Shown here in pieces: positions 44,378-53,427 of a DNA stretch of 64,000 nucleotides. The stretch comes from Stenomitos rutilans HA7619-LM2. GTDB taxonomy: Bacteria; Cyanobacteriota; Cyanobacteriia; Leptolyngbyales; Leptolyngbyaceae. Every line of letters begins with the position of its first letter. Position 1 is the stretch's first letter. The DNA is taken from the NCBI GenBank assembly GCA_019358945.1, contig JAHHIE010000016.1, forward strand, positions 1 through 64,000. Direction: 5' to 3'. The notes under the pieces are model-generated. The model saw only the letters and a list, made by a program, of their open reading frames with translations, did no database searches and was not told the DNA's origin. Both the position numbers and the translations under genes were made by a program.

Positions 44378-47300
44378 ATGCTGGAACTGCTCCAAAACCT
44401 GCTTGCGCCCGATCGGTATATGCCGCATGGGCAATGCTATCTTTGGCAAACACCGCTGATTGGGCTACATGTTGTGAGCGATGCGCTGATTGCGATCGCC
44501 TACTTCTCGATCCCAGCCATGCTCATCTACTTCATCCGCAAGCGCAAAGATATTCCCTTCTCTCATATCTTTGTCATGTTTGGGGCGTTCATCGTACTGT
44601 GCGGTACCGGGCATTTGTTGGATATCTGGACGTTGTGGTATCCCGCTTATTGGCTATCAGGTGGGGTACGTGCGCTGACGGCTCTGGTTTCTTGCTATAC
44701 AGCACTGCAACTTGTGAACTTGTTGCCGCAGTTTCTCGCGCTCAAAACACCAGACGAACTCGAAACCATTAATCAGCAGTTGCAGCAAGAAATTGTCGAA
44801 CGACGACGGGCAGAAGATGCCCTGCAAAACATTGTGGCTGGCACCGCCTCCGTCACGGGCAGCGATTTTTTTCCAGCGCTAGTGCAGCATCTAGCGATCG
44901 GGCTGCATCTACACTACGCCATCGTGTCAGAAATCTTGATCGATCGTCCTGGTGAAATTACAACGCTGGCGTTTTGGGCCAACGAGGCTTTAGTTCCAAA
45001 TCTGACGATCGTGCTTGCAGGTAACCCTTGCCAGGTGGTGATTCAAGAAGGTCAGTTGCGTCATTACCCAGATGCCTTGCAGGAGCGCTTTCCTAACTCT
45101 GCCGTTGCCAAAGAGCTGCAAGCGGAAAGCTACTTGGGGGTGCCTTTAGTCAATGCGGCAGGGCTTGTCATTGGACATTTATGTCTGATGCATACGCAGC
45201 CACTTCCGCTAGACGAAAACCAACACGCAATTATCCGGGTGTTTGCAGCCCGTGCCGCAGCCGAGCTTGAGCGGCAGTGGGCCGAGCAAGGTCGCAGGCG
45301 AGCCTATGAAGCGCTGGAATTTCGGGTAGACGAGCGGACGGCTGAATTGCTTACCATTAACACCACCCTCGAAACAGAAATTCAAGAACGCATTGCAGCA
45401 GAAGTCGAATTGCAGCGGATGGCAGAGCGTGAGCGTGCAACCACGCGGGTCATTCTACGGATGCGGCAGAGCTTAGACCTGGATGACATCTTTAACACCA
45501 CGACGGTGGAACTACGGCAGGCCATTCGCTGCGATCGCGCCCTCATCTATCGCTTTAACCCGGATTGGAGCGGCCATGTGGTCTCTGAGTCGGTTTCGCC
45601 AACCTGGACTGCGATCGTGCCCTCTCGCTATGACGATCCAGCGCTCATCAAAGTTGCGGTCGATCGGCCAGATTGCATCATCAAGCGGCTTGATGGCAAG
45701 GAAATCGTCATTCAAGACACCTACCTGCAAGCCAATGAAGGCAGGCCTTATCACACAGGAAACAATCATTGCTGTGTACCTGACATCTATACCGCAGGGT
45801 TTGATGACTGCTATATCGAACTGCTCGAAGCACTGCAAGCACGGGCTTATGTCATCGTTCCCATTTTTTGCGGCAGTCAACTGTGGGGCTTGCTAGCCGC
45901 CTACCAGAACGACGCACCACGACAATGGCAGGAGGCTGAAATTCGGGTGGTCTCTCAAATCAGTGGGCAGCTCGGAGTGGCTGTACAACAAGCCGAATTG
46001 TTTGCCCAAACCCAACAGCAAGCCGCCGCTTTGCAAGAAGCCAAAGAGCTTGCAGATGCCGCCAACCGTGCTAAGAGTGAGTTCCTGGCTAATATGAGCC
46101 ATGAGTTGCGCACCCCCTTAAATGCAGTGCTGGGCTTTACTCAACTCATGTCATGCGATGGGTCATTAACGCCGTCCCACCACGAATATCTTGATATCAT
46201 CAACCGCAGCGGTGAGCACCTGCTCAAGCTGATTAACGATGTGTTGGAGATGTCCAAAATTGAGGCCGGACAAATTGCCTTGGATGTCGATCACTTTGAT
46301 CTTCACAATTTGCTGCACAACATCGAAGAAATGCTGCACCTGCGCGCCAAGGCGAAAAACTTGCAGTTCTTCATTGTGTGTGCACAAGACGTACCCCAAT
46401 TTGTCATCGCCGACGAAAGCAAGCTTCAACAGATTCTGATTAACCTCTTAGGCAATGCCATCAAATTTACGCAACGCGGTGGCGTGACGCTAAGGGTCTC
46501 TCAGAGTGCTATGCTTCCGCCGACAGACAACCCACGACTACTCAATGAATCACAGACTGCGCTGCCGATCAAACTGCACTTTGCGGTAGAAGATACGGGC
46601 GTGGGCATGTCACTAGAAGAGCGCCAAAATCTCTTTAAACCGTTTGAACAAACCCGTAGTGGCTTAGCCGCTTCAGAAGGAACCGGGTTGGGGCTTGCCA
46701 TCAGCCAAAAATTTGTACAACTCATGGATGGCAATATCACCGTCACGAGCCAGCGCGATCGTGGCAGTATCTTTTCCTTTGCCGTTCCCGTTCGTTATAC
46801 AACCTCGATCAACGCTCCTACCCTACGTCCCATTACTCAAACTGTGATTGGATTAGCCCCCAACCAACCCACATATCGGATTTTGATTGCCGAAGACAAT
46901 GCCACCAACCGCTATTTACTTTCACAAATGCTGCGGATCCCAGGGTTTGCATTGAAGGAAGTGGACAATGGGCTAGAGGCGATCGCGGTCTGCAAGCAAT
47001 GGCAACCACACTTGATTTTGATGGATATGCGTATGCCTGTCATGGACGGTGTTGAAGCCACCCGGCAAATTAAAGCTAACGCCGAGACACAAGACACGAT
47101 CGTGATCGCGCTCACCGCGAGTGCCTTTGAAGAGCAGCGGCAAGCCTTTCTCGCCGTTGGGTGTAACGACTTTCTCAGCAAACCCTTTCAACGACTATCC
47201 CTCTTTACCAAAATTAGCCAGCATTTGAACGTGCGCTATCTCTATGAAACCGCTGGCTCTATCCAAACCCCTCAGCCTGCTCCTCACGATCAAGCCTCCC

Positions 47301-47548
47301 TACAGTTGTCTGACCGTGATCTAAAAACCAGCTTAGCCAGGCAACCCGAAGCCTGGAGGGCACAACTCTACCGTGCCGCCTTAGAAGGCAGCGACACCCG
47401 CGTCTTTGATCTGCTAGAACGCATTCCAGTAGCACAAGCGTCCCTAAAAGAGGTCATTAGCGTGCTAGCTGAAGGCTTTCAGTTTGACCAAATTCTCATT
47501 CTGCTCTCCAGTCCAGAAACCGCCACGATCGAGGACGATCGCGCTTGA
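44378..47548 (+). CDS. Ethylene-receptor/phytochrome-type hybrid histidine kinase
   Basis: A 1056-residue membrane kinase. Residues 20-118 form three helices of the ETR1 ethylene-binding domain; D35, Y42, I45, P46, C75 and H79 match ETR1 D25, Y32, I35, P36, C65 and H69 with a constant offset of ten. A GAF (about 160-300), a coiled coil and a second GAF (about 362-540) follow. The second has DCYIELLEALQARA, with C478 at the bilin-attachment position. HisKA (H575), N box NLLGNAIKFT, EDTGVGM, EGTGLGLAIS and a receiver with D883 complete it. It resembles Synechocystis UirS/SynEtr1 fused to its own receiver. Confidence 0.92.
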   Translation: MLELLQNLLAPDRYMPHGQCYLWQTPLIGLHVVSDALIAIAYFSIPAMLIYFIRKRKDIPFSHIFVMFGAFIVLCGTGHLLDIWTLWYPAYWLSGGVRALTALVSCYTALQLVNLLPQFLALKTPDELETINQQLQQEIVERRRAEDALQNIVAGTASVTGSDFFPALVQHLAIGLHLHYAIVSEILIDRPGEITTLAFWANEALVPNLTIVLAGNPCQVVIQEGQLRHYPDALQERFPNSAVAKELQAESYLGVPLVNAAGLVIGHLCLMHTQPLPLDENQHAIIRVFAARAAAELERQWAEQGRRRAYEALEFRVDERTAELLTINTTLETEIQERIAAEVELQRMAERERATTRVILRMRQSLDLDDIFNTTTVELRQAIRCDRALIYRFNPDWSGHVVSESVSPTWTAIVPSRYDDPALIKVAVDRPDCIIKRLDGKEIVIQDTYLQANEGRPYHTGNNHCCVPDIYTAGFDDCYIELLEALQARAYVIVPIFCGSQLWGLLAAYQNDAPRQWQEAEIRVVSQISGQLGVAVQQAELFAQTQQQAAALQEAKELADAANRAKSEFLANMSHELRTPLNAVLGFTQLMSCDGSLTPSHHEYLDIINRSGEHLLKLINDVLEMSKIEAGQIALDVDHFDLHNLLHNIEEMLHLRAKAKNLQFFIVCAQDVPQFVIADESKLQQILINLLGNAIKFTQRGGVTLRVSQSAMLPPTDNPRLLNESQTALPIKLHFAVEDTGVGMSLEERQNLFKPFEQTRSGLAASEGTGLGLAISQKFVQLMDGNITVTSQRDRGSIFSFAVPVRYTTSINAPTLRPITQTVIGLAPNQPTYRILIAEDNATNRYLLSQMLRIPGFALKEVDNGLEAIAVCKQWQPHLILMDMRMPVMDGVEATRQIKANAETQDTIVIALTASAFEEQRQAFLAVGCNDFLSKPFQRLSLFTKISQHLNVRYLYETAGSIQTPQPAPHDQASLQLSDRDLKTSLARQPEAWRAQLYRAALEGSDTRVFDLLERIPVAQASLKEVISVLAEGFQFDQILILLSSPETATIEDDRA

Positions 47549-47686
47549 TCAGCATGATCTTACGGTTCGCCAAAAGGCAGGCCCAATTCGGTAGCATTTG
47601 CTAGTAAGAGAGCCGTTTAGGGCACTATAACGATTAAAGATACGCTTAAACCTGGATAGAAATGCCAAGCAGAAGGAGGCTCAGGG

Positions 47687-47920
47687 ATGTCTATTGAAAG
47701 TGCAAATCGGTTTCTAGAAGCGGTTGCTTACGATGAAACATTGCGCGATCGCTTTGAAGGGGTTACAAATCCAGATGATTTCTTGAAAATCACAGAGCAA
47801 CTGGGCTATAGCTTTACAACAGACGAACTGATGGCGATTGCCAAAGAACAAAGCCAGGGCGTGATAGTCAGACGCAGTACAGGCGTGTGGAAATGGCTGC
47901 GCAACGTTAGCTGGGTCTAG
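47687..47920 (+). CDS. Nif11-family small protein
   Basis: A 77-residue protein of the Nif11 fold (SIESANRFLEAVAYDETLRD and the GYSFTTDELMAIAKE segment). Nif11 domains serve as leader peptides of ribosomal natural products in some cyanobacteria, but here there is no double-Gly cleavage site and no cyclase or protease gene nearby; the C-terminus (VIVRRSTGVWKWLRNVSWV) is short, basic and Trp-rich. A strong AGGAGG site precedes the ATG. It stands alone downstream of the hybrid kinase. Confidence 0.85.
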   Translation: MSIESANRFLEAVAYDETLRDRFEGVTNPDDFLKITEQLGYSFTTDELMAIAKEQSQGVIVRRSTGVWKWLRNVSWV

Positions 47921-48213
47921 CGGATAGAGACGGTTCTGGCAAGAAGCTTGTAGAGAGAATAAAGACTACAAGGAGACTAGATGAGGCACCTGTGCAACCC
48001 TCGTGGTTCATGTAGGATAAATGGTTTCACAGGGTACGGCAGTTGCCAAGAAAGGCACGACATTATCTAGCCTCAGCCCATGATCTTAGGGGCGAACGGC
48101 TGTGCCCCCCTACTTTGGTAGCAACCATTCTTTAAAGCCTGTGAGCCACCGATCGCGTTTTCAGTGCTGATAGGGCAGACTGTGGTTGCACCGCTCGTTT
48201 TGGATGCTTGCCC

Positions 48214-51200
48214 ATGCGCTGCCGCATTGATTGGAAAGTCCGCGTTGCTCTCTTCGTTTTAACGCTGATTCTCTCTGTAGGGTTTGCTCCTACCAGCGGC
48301 AGCGTGCTGCGATCGTCCGCCGTTGCCCAAGTTCCCAATATCCGTTTATCTGACACACCTAAAGCCGAAGCAGACAAGCTCTTGCAGCAAGGCATTGCTG
48401 AGTTTGATGCGGGTCACTATGAAGCGGCAGCTACGCTCTATCAGCAAGCACTGGCACTGTATCAAGCCATTCCTGATCAAACGGGTATTGGGGGTGCGCT
48501 CACAGAATTGGGGCTGACCTACGCCACCCTGGGGGACTACGATCGCGCCGTTGATTCTTACCAAAAGAGCTTAGCGATCGCGCGAGCCATCCCAGACCAA
48601 AACCTGGAAGCCACCACGCTGAATAGTCTGGGCTTTGTTTACGAAGACCGGGGAGATTACCCGCAAGCGCTGACGCTGTATGAGCAAAGTTTGACGATCG
48701 CGCGGGCACTCAAGAACCGCTTTCTGGAAGGTCGGGTGTTGGGCAATGTGGGCAACGCCTATGCTGGATTGTCCGACTACGCTAAAGCCGTGGAGGTGTA
48801 CCAACAGCGGCTCACCATTGCGCGGGAACTCAACGACAAACAGGGCTTAGGCGCAGCACTCGGCAACTTGGGCAGCACCTATAAATCGTTGGGGGAATTT
48901 GCCCAGGCAATGGAGCATTACCAGCAAAGCCTGACGATCGCCCGCGCTTTGAACGATCGCATGGGCGAAGGCATTGGGTTGAGCAAACTAGGGAGCATTG
49001 CCTTTGCTGAAGGCGACTACCCCAGGGCGATCGACGACTATCAGCAAAGTCTCAAACTGGCTCAAGACACCAAATTTCTGTATGGGCAGGGGACGGTGCT
49101 AGAGCAGTTGGGCAATGTGTATCAGGCACAGCAGGACTACCGCAAGGCGATTGCGCTTTATGAGCAAAGTTTGACGATCGCTCAACAAATTAAAAACTAC
49201 GGTATGGTACGACGGTTGCTCAAGAGAGAGGGCGAAATCTACCGCGATCAAGGCAAGACAGCTCAGGCTCTAGCGCTCTATCAGCAAAATTTGACGTTGG
49301 CGCAACAGGTGAAAGACCCTGCTGGAGCAGCCGCTTCCTGGGAAGATTTAGCTACGTTTTATTACCAGACCAGCCAGTTTCCCAAAGCCAACGAAGCTGC
49401 TCAGCAGAGCCTGACGATCGCCCGTAAACACAAAAACCGACGACGAGAAGGCGCGGCACTACGGATGCTGGGCACCATTTCGTTTGCAGAGGGCAATTAT
49501 GACCTGGCAATCGCCACCCTCCAGCAAAGCCTGGCACTTGCTAGAGCCAACACCGATGCGATCGAAGAGGGCGGCGTACTCAACAATCTAGGCGTGGTGT
49601 ATCGCGAGATGGGCGCTTACGACAAAGCCCTTGAAAGCGCCGAACAAAGTTTTACGATCGCCCGCGCTCGTAAAAATCGTACCCTGGAGCAAGCAGCTCT
49701 CAGCAGCCTTGGTTCTGCCTATGCCAGTCTGGGCGTTTATGGCAAGGCAATCAAAATTCATGAGCAAAGTCTTGCGTTGGCAAAGCAGGTGGGCGATCGC
49801 ACGCGTGAACACGTCTCGTTGGGCAACCTCGGCATTGCGTATCTTGCCGTCAACAACCCGCGCAAAGGCGAGGCATACATCCAGGCAAAACTCAAAATCA
49901 CGCGAGAAATTGCCGATCGAGTGGGCGAAAGCGGAGCCTTAAGCAATCTCGGTCTCGTTTACGACGATCAGAGCGACTATCTCAAAGCCATTGCAGCCTA
50001 CCAGCAGTCCCTTGCCATCTCACAAGCCATCGGCAATCGGTTGGGTGAATCGATCACGCTGGGCAATTTGGGCTTGATTTACGATACGCTGGGCGACCAT
50101 CCTAAAGCCATCACCTACCAGCAAAAGCGCTTAACGCTAACACGATCGCTCAAAGACCGACAGGGCGAAGCACAAGCATTGCTCAACCTGGGCAAGATCT
50201 ATGCCGCACAACGGCAACTGAAGCCCGCGATCGCCGCCTATAACCAAAGCCTGACCATTGCCAGAGCCATTCACGATCGACGAGATGAAGGCTTAGCGCT
50301 GAACAATCTTGGTAGCGTTTGGTTTGAAGCAGGCAATCTACCAGTTGCCGAGCAGCACTTGCGCCAAAGCATTGATGTGTGGGAATCGCTTCGGGCAGGT
50401 TTGGGCAGCGATGATGCCAGTAAGGTCTCGTTGTTTGACGTGCAAGCCCTCACCTATCGCACCCTGCAAAAAGTTTTGATTGCCCAACAGCAACCCGAAG
50501 CCGCGCTTGAAATTGCTGAACGCGGTCGTGCCCGTGCCTTTGTAGAACTGCTAGCCGCACGAGTGGCAGACCAACACACCAATCCGGCAAACGATCGTCC
50601 TGGGCAAAATCCTTCAAACACGAATGAAGCGCTTTTACCAGAAAAGCTCAACGATGCGGTGCGATCGCCCACCGTGCCACAAATTAAACAAATTGCCCAG
50701 CAGCAAAACGCCACCCTGGTTGAGTATTCCCTCCTTTACGACCATGTGAAGGTGAATGGTCAAGACACCGCTCAAGAATCTCAACTGCTTATTTGGGTCG
50801 TGCAGCCTACAGGCAAAATTACGCTCCGTCAGGTTGACCTGCGTTCGTTATGGTCACAAAAGACGGAGTTAGCGCAGCAGTCCTTTCTCACCAGTCTCGT
50901 CAGCAGTAGCCGCAGTATCATCGGTGCAGGTGGGCGGGGTGCCAGTCCAACAGAAGGAGTCTCCCTGACGAGAGAGGAGCGCCGTCAGCAAAAGCGGAAC
51001 AAATACCTTCAGCGACTCCATCAACTGCTCATTCAACCGATCGCCGATCTGCTCCCCCCCGACCCCAACGCGCACGTCATTTTCATTCCACAAGCCTCCC
51101 TCTATCTGGTGCCGTTTCCTGCACTTGCCGATGCTCAGGGGCAATACTTAATTCAACAGCACACCCTTTCGGTGGCTCCCTCCATTCAAGTGCTGGACTT

Positions 51201-51870
51201 TACCCATCGCCTGGAAGCAGAAGACATTCCATCTCCAAGCGCCAGTGATCGCCCATCTGCCGTCGTCGTTGGCAATCCCACCATGCCATCGATCGCGGTT
51301 GAGGTCGGACAACCCCCCGAACAATTGGCAAATCTCCCCGGTGCAGAGAAAGAAGCTACCGCGATCGCCACCATTCTTCAAACTCAACCCCTTACAGGCA
51401 ACCAAGCCACTAAAGCAACGGTGTTGCCGCAAATGGCGCGTGCCCGCATTGTGCATCTTGCTACGCATGGATTGCTGGATGACTTTAAGGGCTTGGGTGT
51501 TCCCGGTGCGATCGCTCTGGCTCCAGCGGGTACCGATAACGGACTCCTCACATCCAGCGAAATTCTGGCGCTGAAGCTTAAAGCGCAACTGGTGGTTCTG
51601 AGTGCCTGCGATACGGGACGCGGCTCCATTACGGGCGATGGGGTGATTGGGCTATCGCGCTCCGTCATCTTGGCAGGCGTACCCAGTGTGATCGTCACTC
51701 TCTGGAGCATTCCCGATGCGCCTACCGCTGCTCTGATGACCGAGTTTTATCGCCACCTGCCGCTTCAATCTGGCAAAGCGCAGGCACTCCGACAGGCAAT
51801 GTTAGCAACGCTCAAGGAGTATCCCAACCCGATCGATTGGGCGGCCTTCACCCTCGTGGGCGAACCTTAA
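48214..51870 (+). CDS. Exported TPR protein with CHAT protease domain
   Basis: A 1218-residue protein. A signal peptide (about residues 9-28; ALFVLTLILSVGFAP) is followed by about 17 tetratricopeptide units of 40 residues from 50 to 780, of the kinesin-light-chain style (YQQSLTIARAL, LGNLGxxY). The C-terminal CHAT domain (about 880-1215) has the caspase-like His in HLATHG (near 1085) and Cys in SACDTG (near 1132), so it may be a working cysteine protease. Such proteins are frequent in cyanobacteria. The ATG at 48214 is preferred over TTG 48208. The TPR substrate or partner is unknown. Confidence 0.93.
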   Translation: MRCRIDWKVRVALFVLTLILSVGFAPTSGSVLRSSAVAQVPNIRLSDTPKAEADKLLQQGIAEFDAGHYEAAATLYQQALALYQAIPDQTGIGGALTELGLTYATLGDYDRAVDSYQKSLAIARAIPDQNLEATTLNSLGFVYEDRGDYPQALTLYEQSLTIARALKNRFLEGRVLGNVGNAYAGLSDYAKAVEVYQQRLTIARELNDKQGLGAALGNLGSTYKSLGEFAQAMEHYQQSLTIARALNDRMGEGIGLSKLGSIAFAEGDYPRAIDDYQQSLKLAQDTKFLYGQGTVLEQLGNVYQAQQDYRKAIALYEQSLTIAQQIKNYGMVRRLLKREGEIYRDQGKTAQALALYQQNLTLAQQVKDPAGAAASWEDLATFYYQTSQFPKANEAAQQSLTIARKHKNRRREGAALRMLGTISFAEGNYDLAIATLQQSLALARANTDAIEEGGVLNNLGVVYREMGAYDKALESAEQSFTIARARKNRTLEQAALSSLGSAYASLGVYGKAIKIHEQSLALAKQVGDRTREHVSLGNLGIAYLAVNNPRKGEAYIQAKLKITREIADRVGESGALSNLGLVYDDQSDYLKAIAAYQQSLAISQAIGNRLGESITLGNLGLIYDTLGDHPKAITYQQKRLTLTRSLKDRQGEAQALLNLGKIYAAQRQLKPAIAAYNQSLTIARAIHDRRDEGLALNNLGSVWFEAGNLPVAEQHLRQSIDVWESLRAGLGSDDASKVSLFDVQALTYRTLQKVLIAQQQPEAALEIAERGRARAFVELLAARVADQHTNPANDRPGQNPSNTNEALLPEKLNDAVRSPTVPQIKQIAQQQNATLVEYSLLYDHVKVNGQDTAQESQLLIWVVQPTGKITLRQVDLRSLWSQKTELAQQSFLTSLVSSSRSIIGAGGRGASPTEGVSLTREERRQQKRNKYLQRLHQLLIQPIADLLPPDPNAHVIFIPQASLYLVPFPALADAQGQYLIQQHTLSVAPSIQVLDFTHRLEAEDIPSPSASDRPSAVVVGNPTMPSIAVEVGQPPEQLANLPGAEKEATAIATILQTQPLTGNQATKATVLPQMARARIVHLATHGLLDDFKGLGVPGAIALAPAGTDNGLLTSSEILALKLKAQLVVLSACDTGRGSITGDGVIGLSRSVILAGVPSVIVTLWSIPDAPTAALMTEFYRHLPLQSGKAQALRQAMLATLKEYPNPIDWAAFTLVGEP

Positions 51871-51904
51871 AACGGTTGCGATCGATGTGCCATAAAGCAA
51901 ATTC

Positions 51905-51965
51905 AGTGATTTGCCAACGTTGGCAAAACTCAGCAATCTGTTCGATCGGCAACTCGATCATCGGC
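51905..51965 (-). pseudogene. MNT-type nucleotidyltransferase N-terminal fragment
   Basis: On the minus strand a frame reads MIELPIEQIAEFCQRWQITE then FAL, the N-terminus of small MNT-family nucleotidyltransferases (whose next residues are normally FGSVLRDDF). Here it runs into unrelated codons (WHIDRN) and the end of the TPR-CHAT gene. The rest of the gene is absent, so it is a truncated remnant. Confidence 0.55.
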
Positions 51966-52185
51966 ATCACAAGTTCACCTCATAAAAGGGTGACGACTCA
52001 GGCATTCAAGCATCCTCGTTGTTTGACTCTCGGTGTTCTCCAACCTACTCTTGTACTGAATTCCCATTACATTGCAAACAAGATCACTTTGGCTTTAACG
52101 ACCAAGATAAGCGGCGGCAGATCACCTTTGCATCACCACCAAGATCCCTCAACCGTCCACTTCATCGACTTGGTAGCTGGCGCTT

Positions 52186-52455
52186 CTACAACTGATCAAG
52201 CAGCATATCGTACTCTGTTTGAGAACCAACCCAGAACTAAATCACCGTGTCATCTTCCAACTGCCCGACAGCACGATAGTCTCTGTTGATGCGTGCAGAA
52301 TAGATGGGCAATTTGGGATGTACTTTCTTGAATCGCAAGCTGGGATAGCCCGGATCTTGCTTGAATTGCCGATAGGCTTTGCGAGTCTGCTCTTGAATCG
52401 GTTTCGGGAGATCACCAAACATTTCACGGAAACCAGCAGTGGTACGAGACTTCAC
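52186..52455 (-). pseudogene. RelE/ParE-type toxin, interrupted by a stop codon
   Basis: The frame MKSRTTAGFREMFGDLPKPI starts inside the antitoxin end (ATGA overlap at 52452-52455) and has the RelE-superfamily core KKVHPKLPIYSARINRDYRAVG. It stops at TAG 52237-52239 after DDTVI. Reading on in the same frame gives FWVGSQTEYDMLLDQL and a natural stop at 52186-52188, the standard family C-terminus (usually VIWFWIGSH...). A single TGG-to-TAG change (Trp) therefore explains the break. The toxin is inactive unless the stop is suppressed, or the base is a sequencing error. Confidence 0.8.
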
Positions 52456-52670
52456 AACGTTTCTGGGTCTAATTCTTGAGTCTTGCCCGATCGATATTCT
52501 GCCATTGCTTCGGCTGCTAGTTTAGCCAACAGGTCTGGAGATCGAGCAAAAGAATCATCCCAGCGTTGCTCTTCTTCGAGTTCTTCTAAAATTAGGGTTG
52601 CGATCGCATCCTGCTTGTCAGTGGGCAGAGTTTTTAATTGTGCGATCGCTTGTTCAAGTCGTTCAGTCAT
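52452..52670 (-). CDS. Antitoxin of the RelE-type pair
   Basis: A 72-residue acidic, helical protein (MTERLEQAIAQLKTLPTDKQ, then DAIATLILEELEEEQRWDD). This pattern is typical of antitoxins that precede the RelE-type toxins of cyanobacteria. It overlaps the toxin start by four bases. A 16-bp perfect palindrome sits 11 bases upstream of its start, a good candidate for its own operator. It appears intact although its partner is broken. Confidence 0.8.
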   Translation of the reverse strand: MTERLEQAIAQLKTLPTDKQDAIATLILEELEEEQRWDDSFARSPDLLAKLAAEAMAEYRSGKTQELDPETL

Positions 52671-52680
52671 GATTAAAATT

Positions 52681-52696
52681 TAACTTCTAGAAGTTA
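52681..52696. promoter_or_regulatory. Palindromic operator of the toxin-antitoxin operon
   Basis: TAACTTCTAGAAGTTA is a perfect 16-base palindrome located between -11 and -26 relative to the antitoxin ATG (52670, minus strand). Toxin-antitoxin operons are generally repressed by the antitoxin at such a site; that is inference. Confidence 0.65.
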
Positions 52697-52774
52697 CATT
52701 CTTCATTATCGCTTACCCAACCATATCAAAACATTACTTCGCTACTCGACTCTAGCAATATTTTATCTGGATGT

Positions 52775-53284
52775 TTATTCAATATTTTCCGCAGACTTCC
52801 ACTGAGAAATAAAAAGTCTCCCTTTCTCTGTCGATTCATACCACATAAATTCTCGTCCTCTAGACGATGCTGTAATTGGTCGCTTATCAGGTAGATCAAT
52901 TAGTAACCCATCTCGAAGTAGGTACATCAACAAGATTTCTGTATTCTGCCCAAAAGGTAGATTGATATATTCGGCTTCAGGGTTATCAATGAAATACTGC
53001 AAAATCCGTTGTTCATAGTCACCATACCTGCTATTTAAAACAGAAAGATTTTGCTTGTACATCTCTATTGATTTCTTGTCTATATCCCCCCTATCGAATC
53101 TTGTATGGCAAGTTGGGCATAGAGCAATAAGATTTTCAAACTCGTGCTTTTGGCATTTTGCCCAAGGAATAATGTGAGCAAGTTCCACAGGGGTTTGTCG
53201 GCAAGCTGGAATCGCGCACCTATGCCCTGCCTCAACCAAAACGTGCCTCCTTAGAGGCGCTGGTATATCTGGTCTATCACCCAT
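52775..53284 (-). CDS. HNH endonuclease domain protein
   Basis: A 169-residue protein. The N-terminal HNH nuclease (about 8-65) has two zinc-binding CxxC-type pairs (CAIPAC, CPTC) around VELAHIIPWAK (HNH His) and NLIALCPTCHTRFD. The C-terminal ~80 residues form a winged-helix-like tail (EILLMYLLRDGLLIDLP). This type occurs in restriction and mobile-element contexts. It lies on the same strand as the HEPN-like gene, separated by the attC-like site. Confidence 0.85.
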   Translation of the reverse strand: MGDRPDIPAPLRRHVLVEAGHRCAIPACRQTPVELAHIIPWAKCQKHEFENLIALCPTCHTRFDRGDIDKKSIEMYKQNLSVLNSRYGDYEQRILQYFIDNPEAEYINLPFGQNTEILLMYLLRDGLLIDLPDKRPITASSRGREFMWYESTEKGRLFISQWKSAENIE

Positions 53285-53339
53285 AATTCTTGACTTTCAC
53301 AGATAACCTTAAAAAACGCCACTACCTGAAATTAAAGCC

Positions 53340-53427
53340 AGCTAACGTTCGCGCTCACCGGACGCAGACAAACTTGGCAACTTAGCCGACTATGTTGGGG
53401 CGTTCCGGTGCAGCGCGGTTGTTAGGT
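53340..53427 (-). other. Integron attC-like recombination site
   Basis: Read on the minus strand, 88 bases begin with ACCTAAC (53427-53421, matching RYYYAAC) and end with GTTAGCT (53346-53340, close to GTTRRRY). Between them CGCGCTGCACCGGAACGC pairs with GCGTCCGGTGAGCGCG except for two unpaired bases in one arm, with a ~35-base unpaired centre. This is the fold of an integron attC with extrahelical bases. The stop codon of the HEPN-like gene (53424-53422) lies in the first box, as cassette genes usually end in attC. No integrase gene is seen in the window. Confidence 0.6.
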
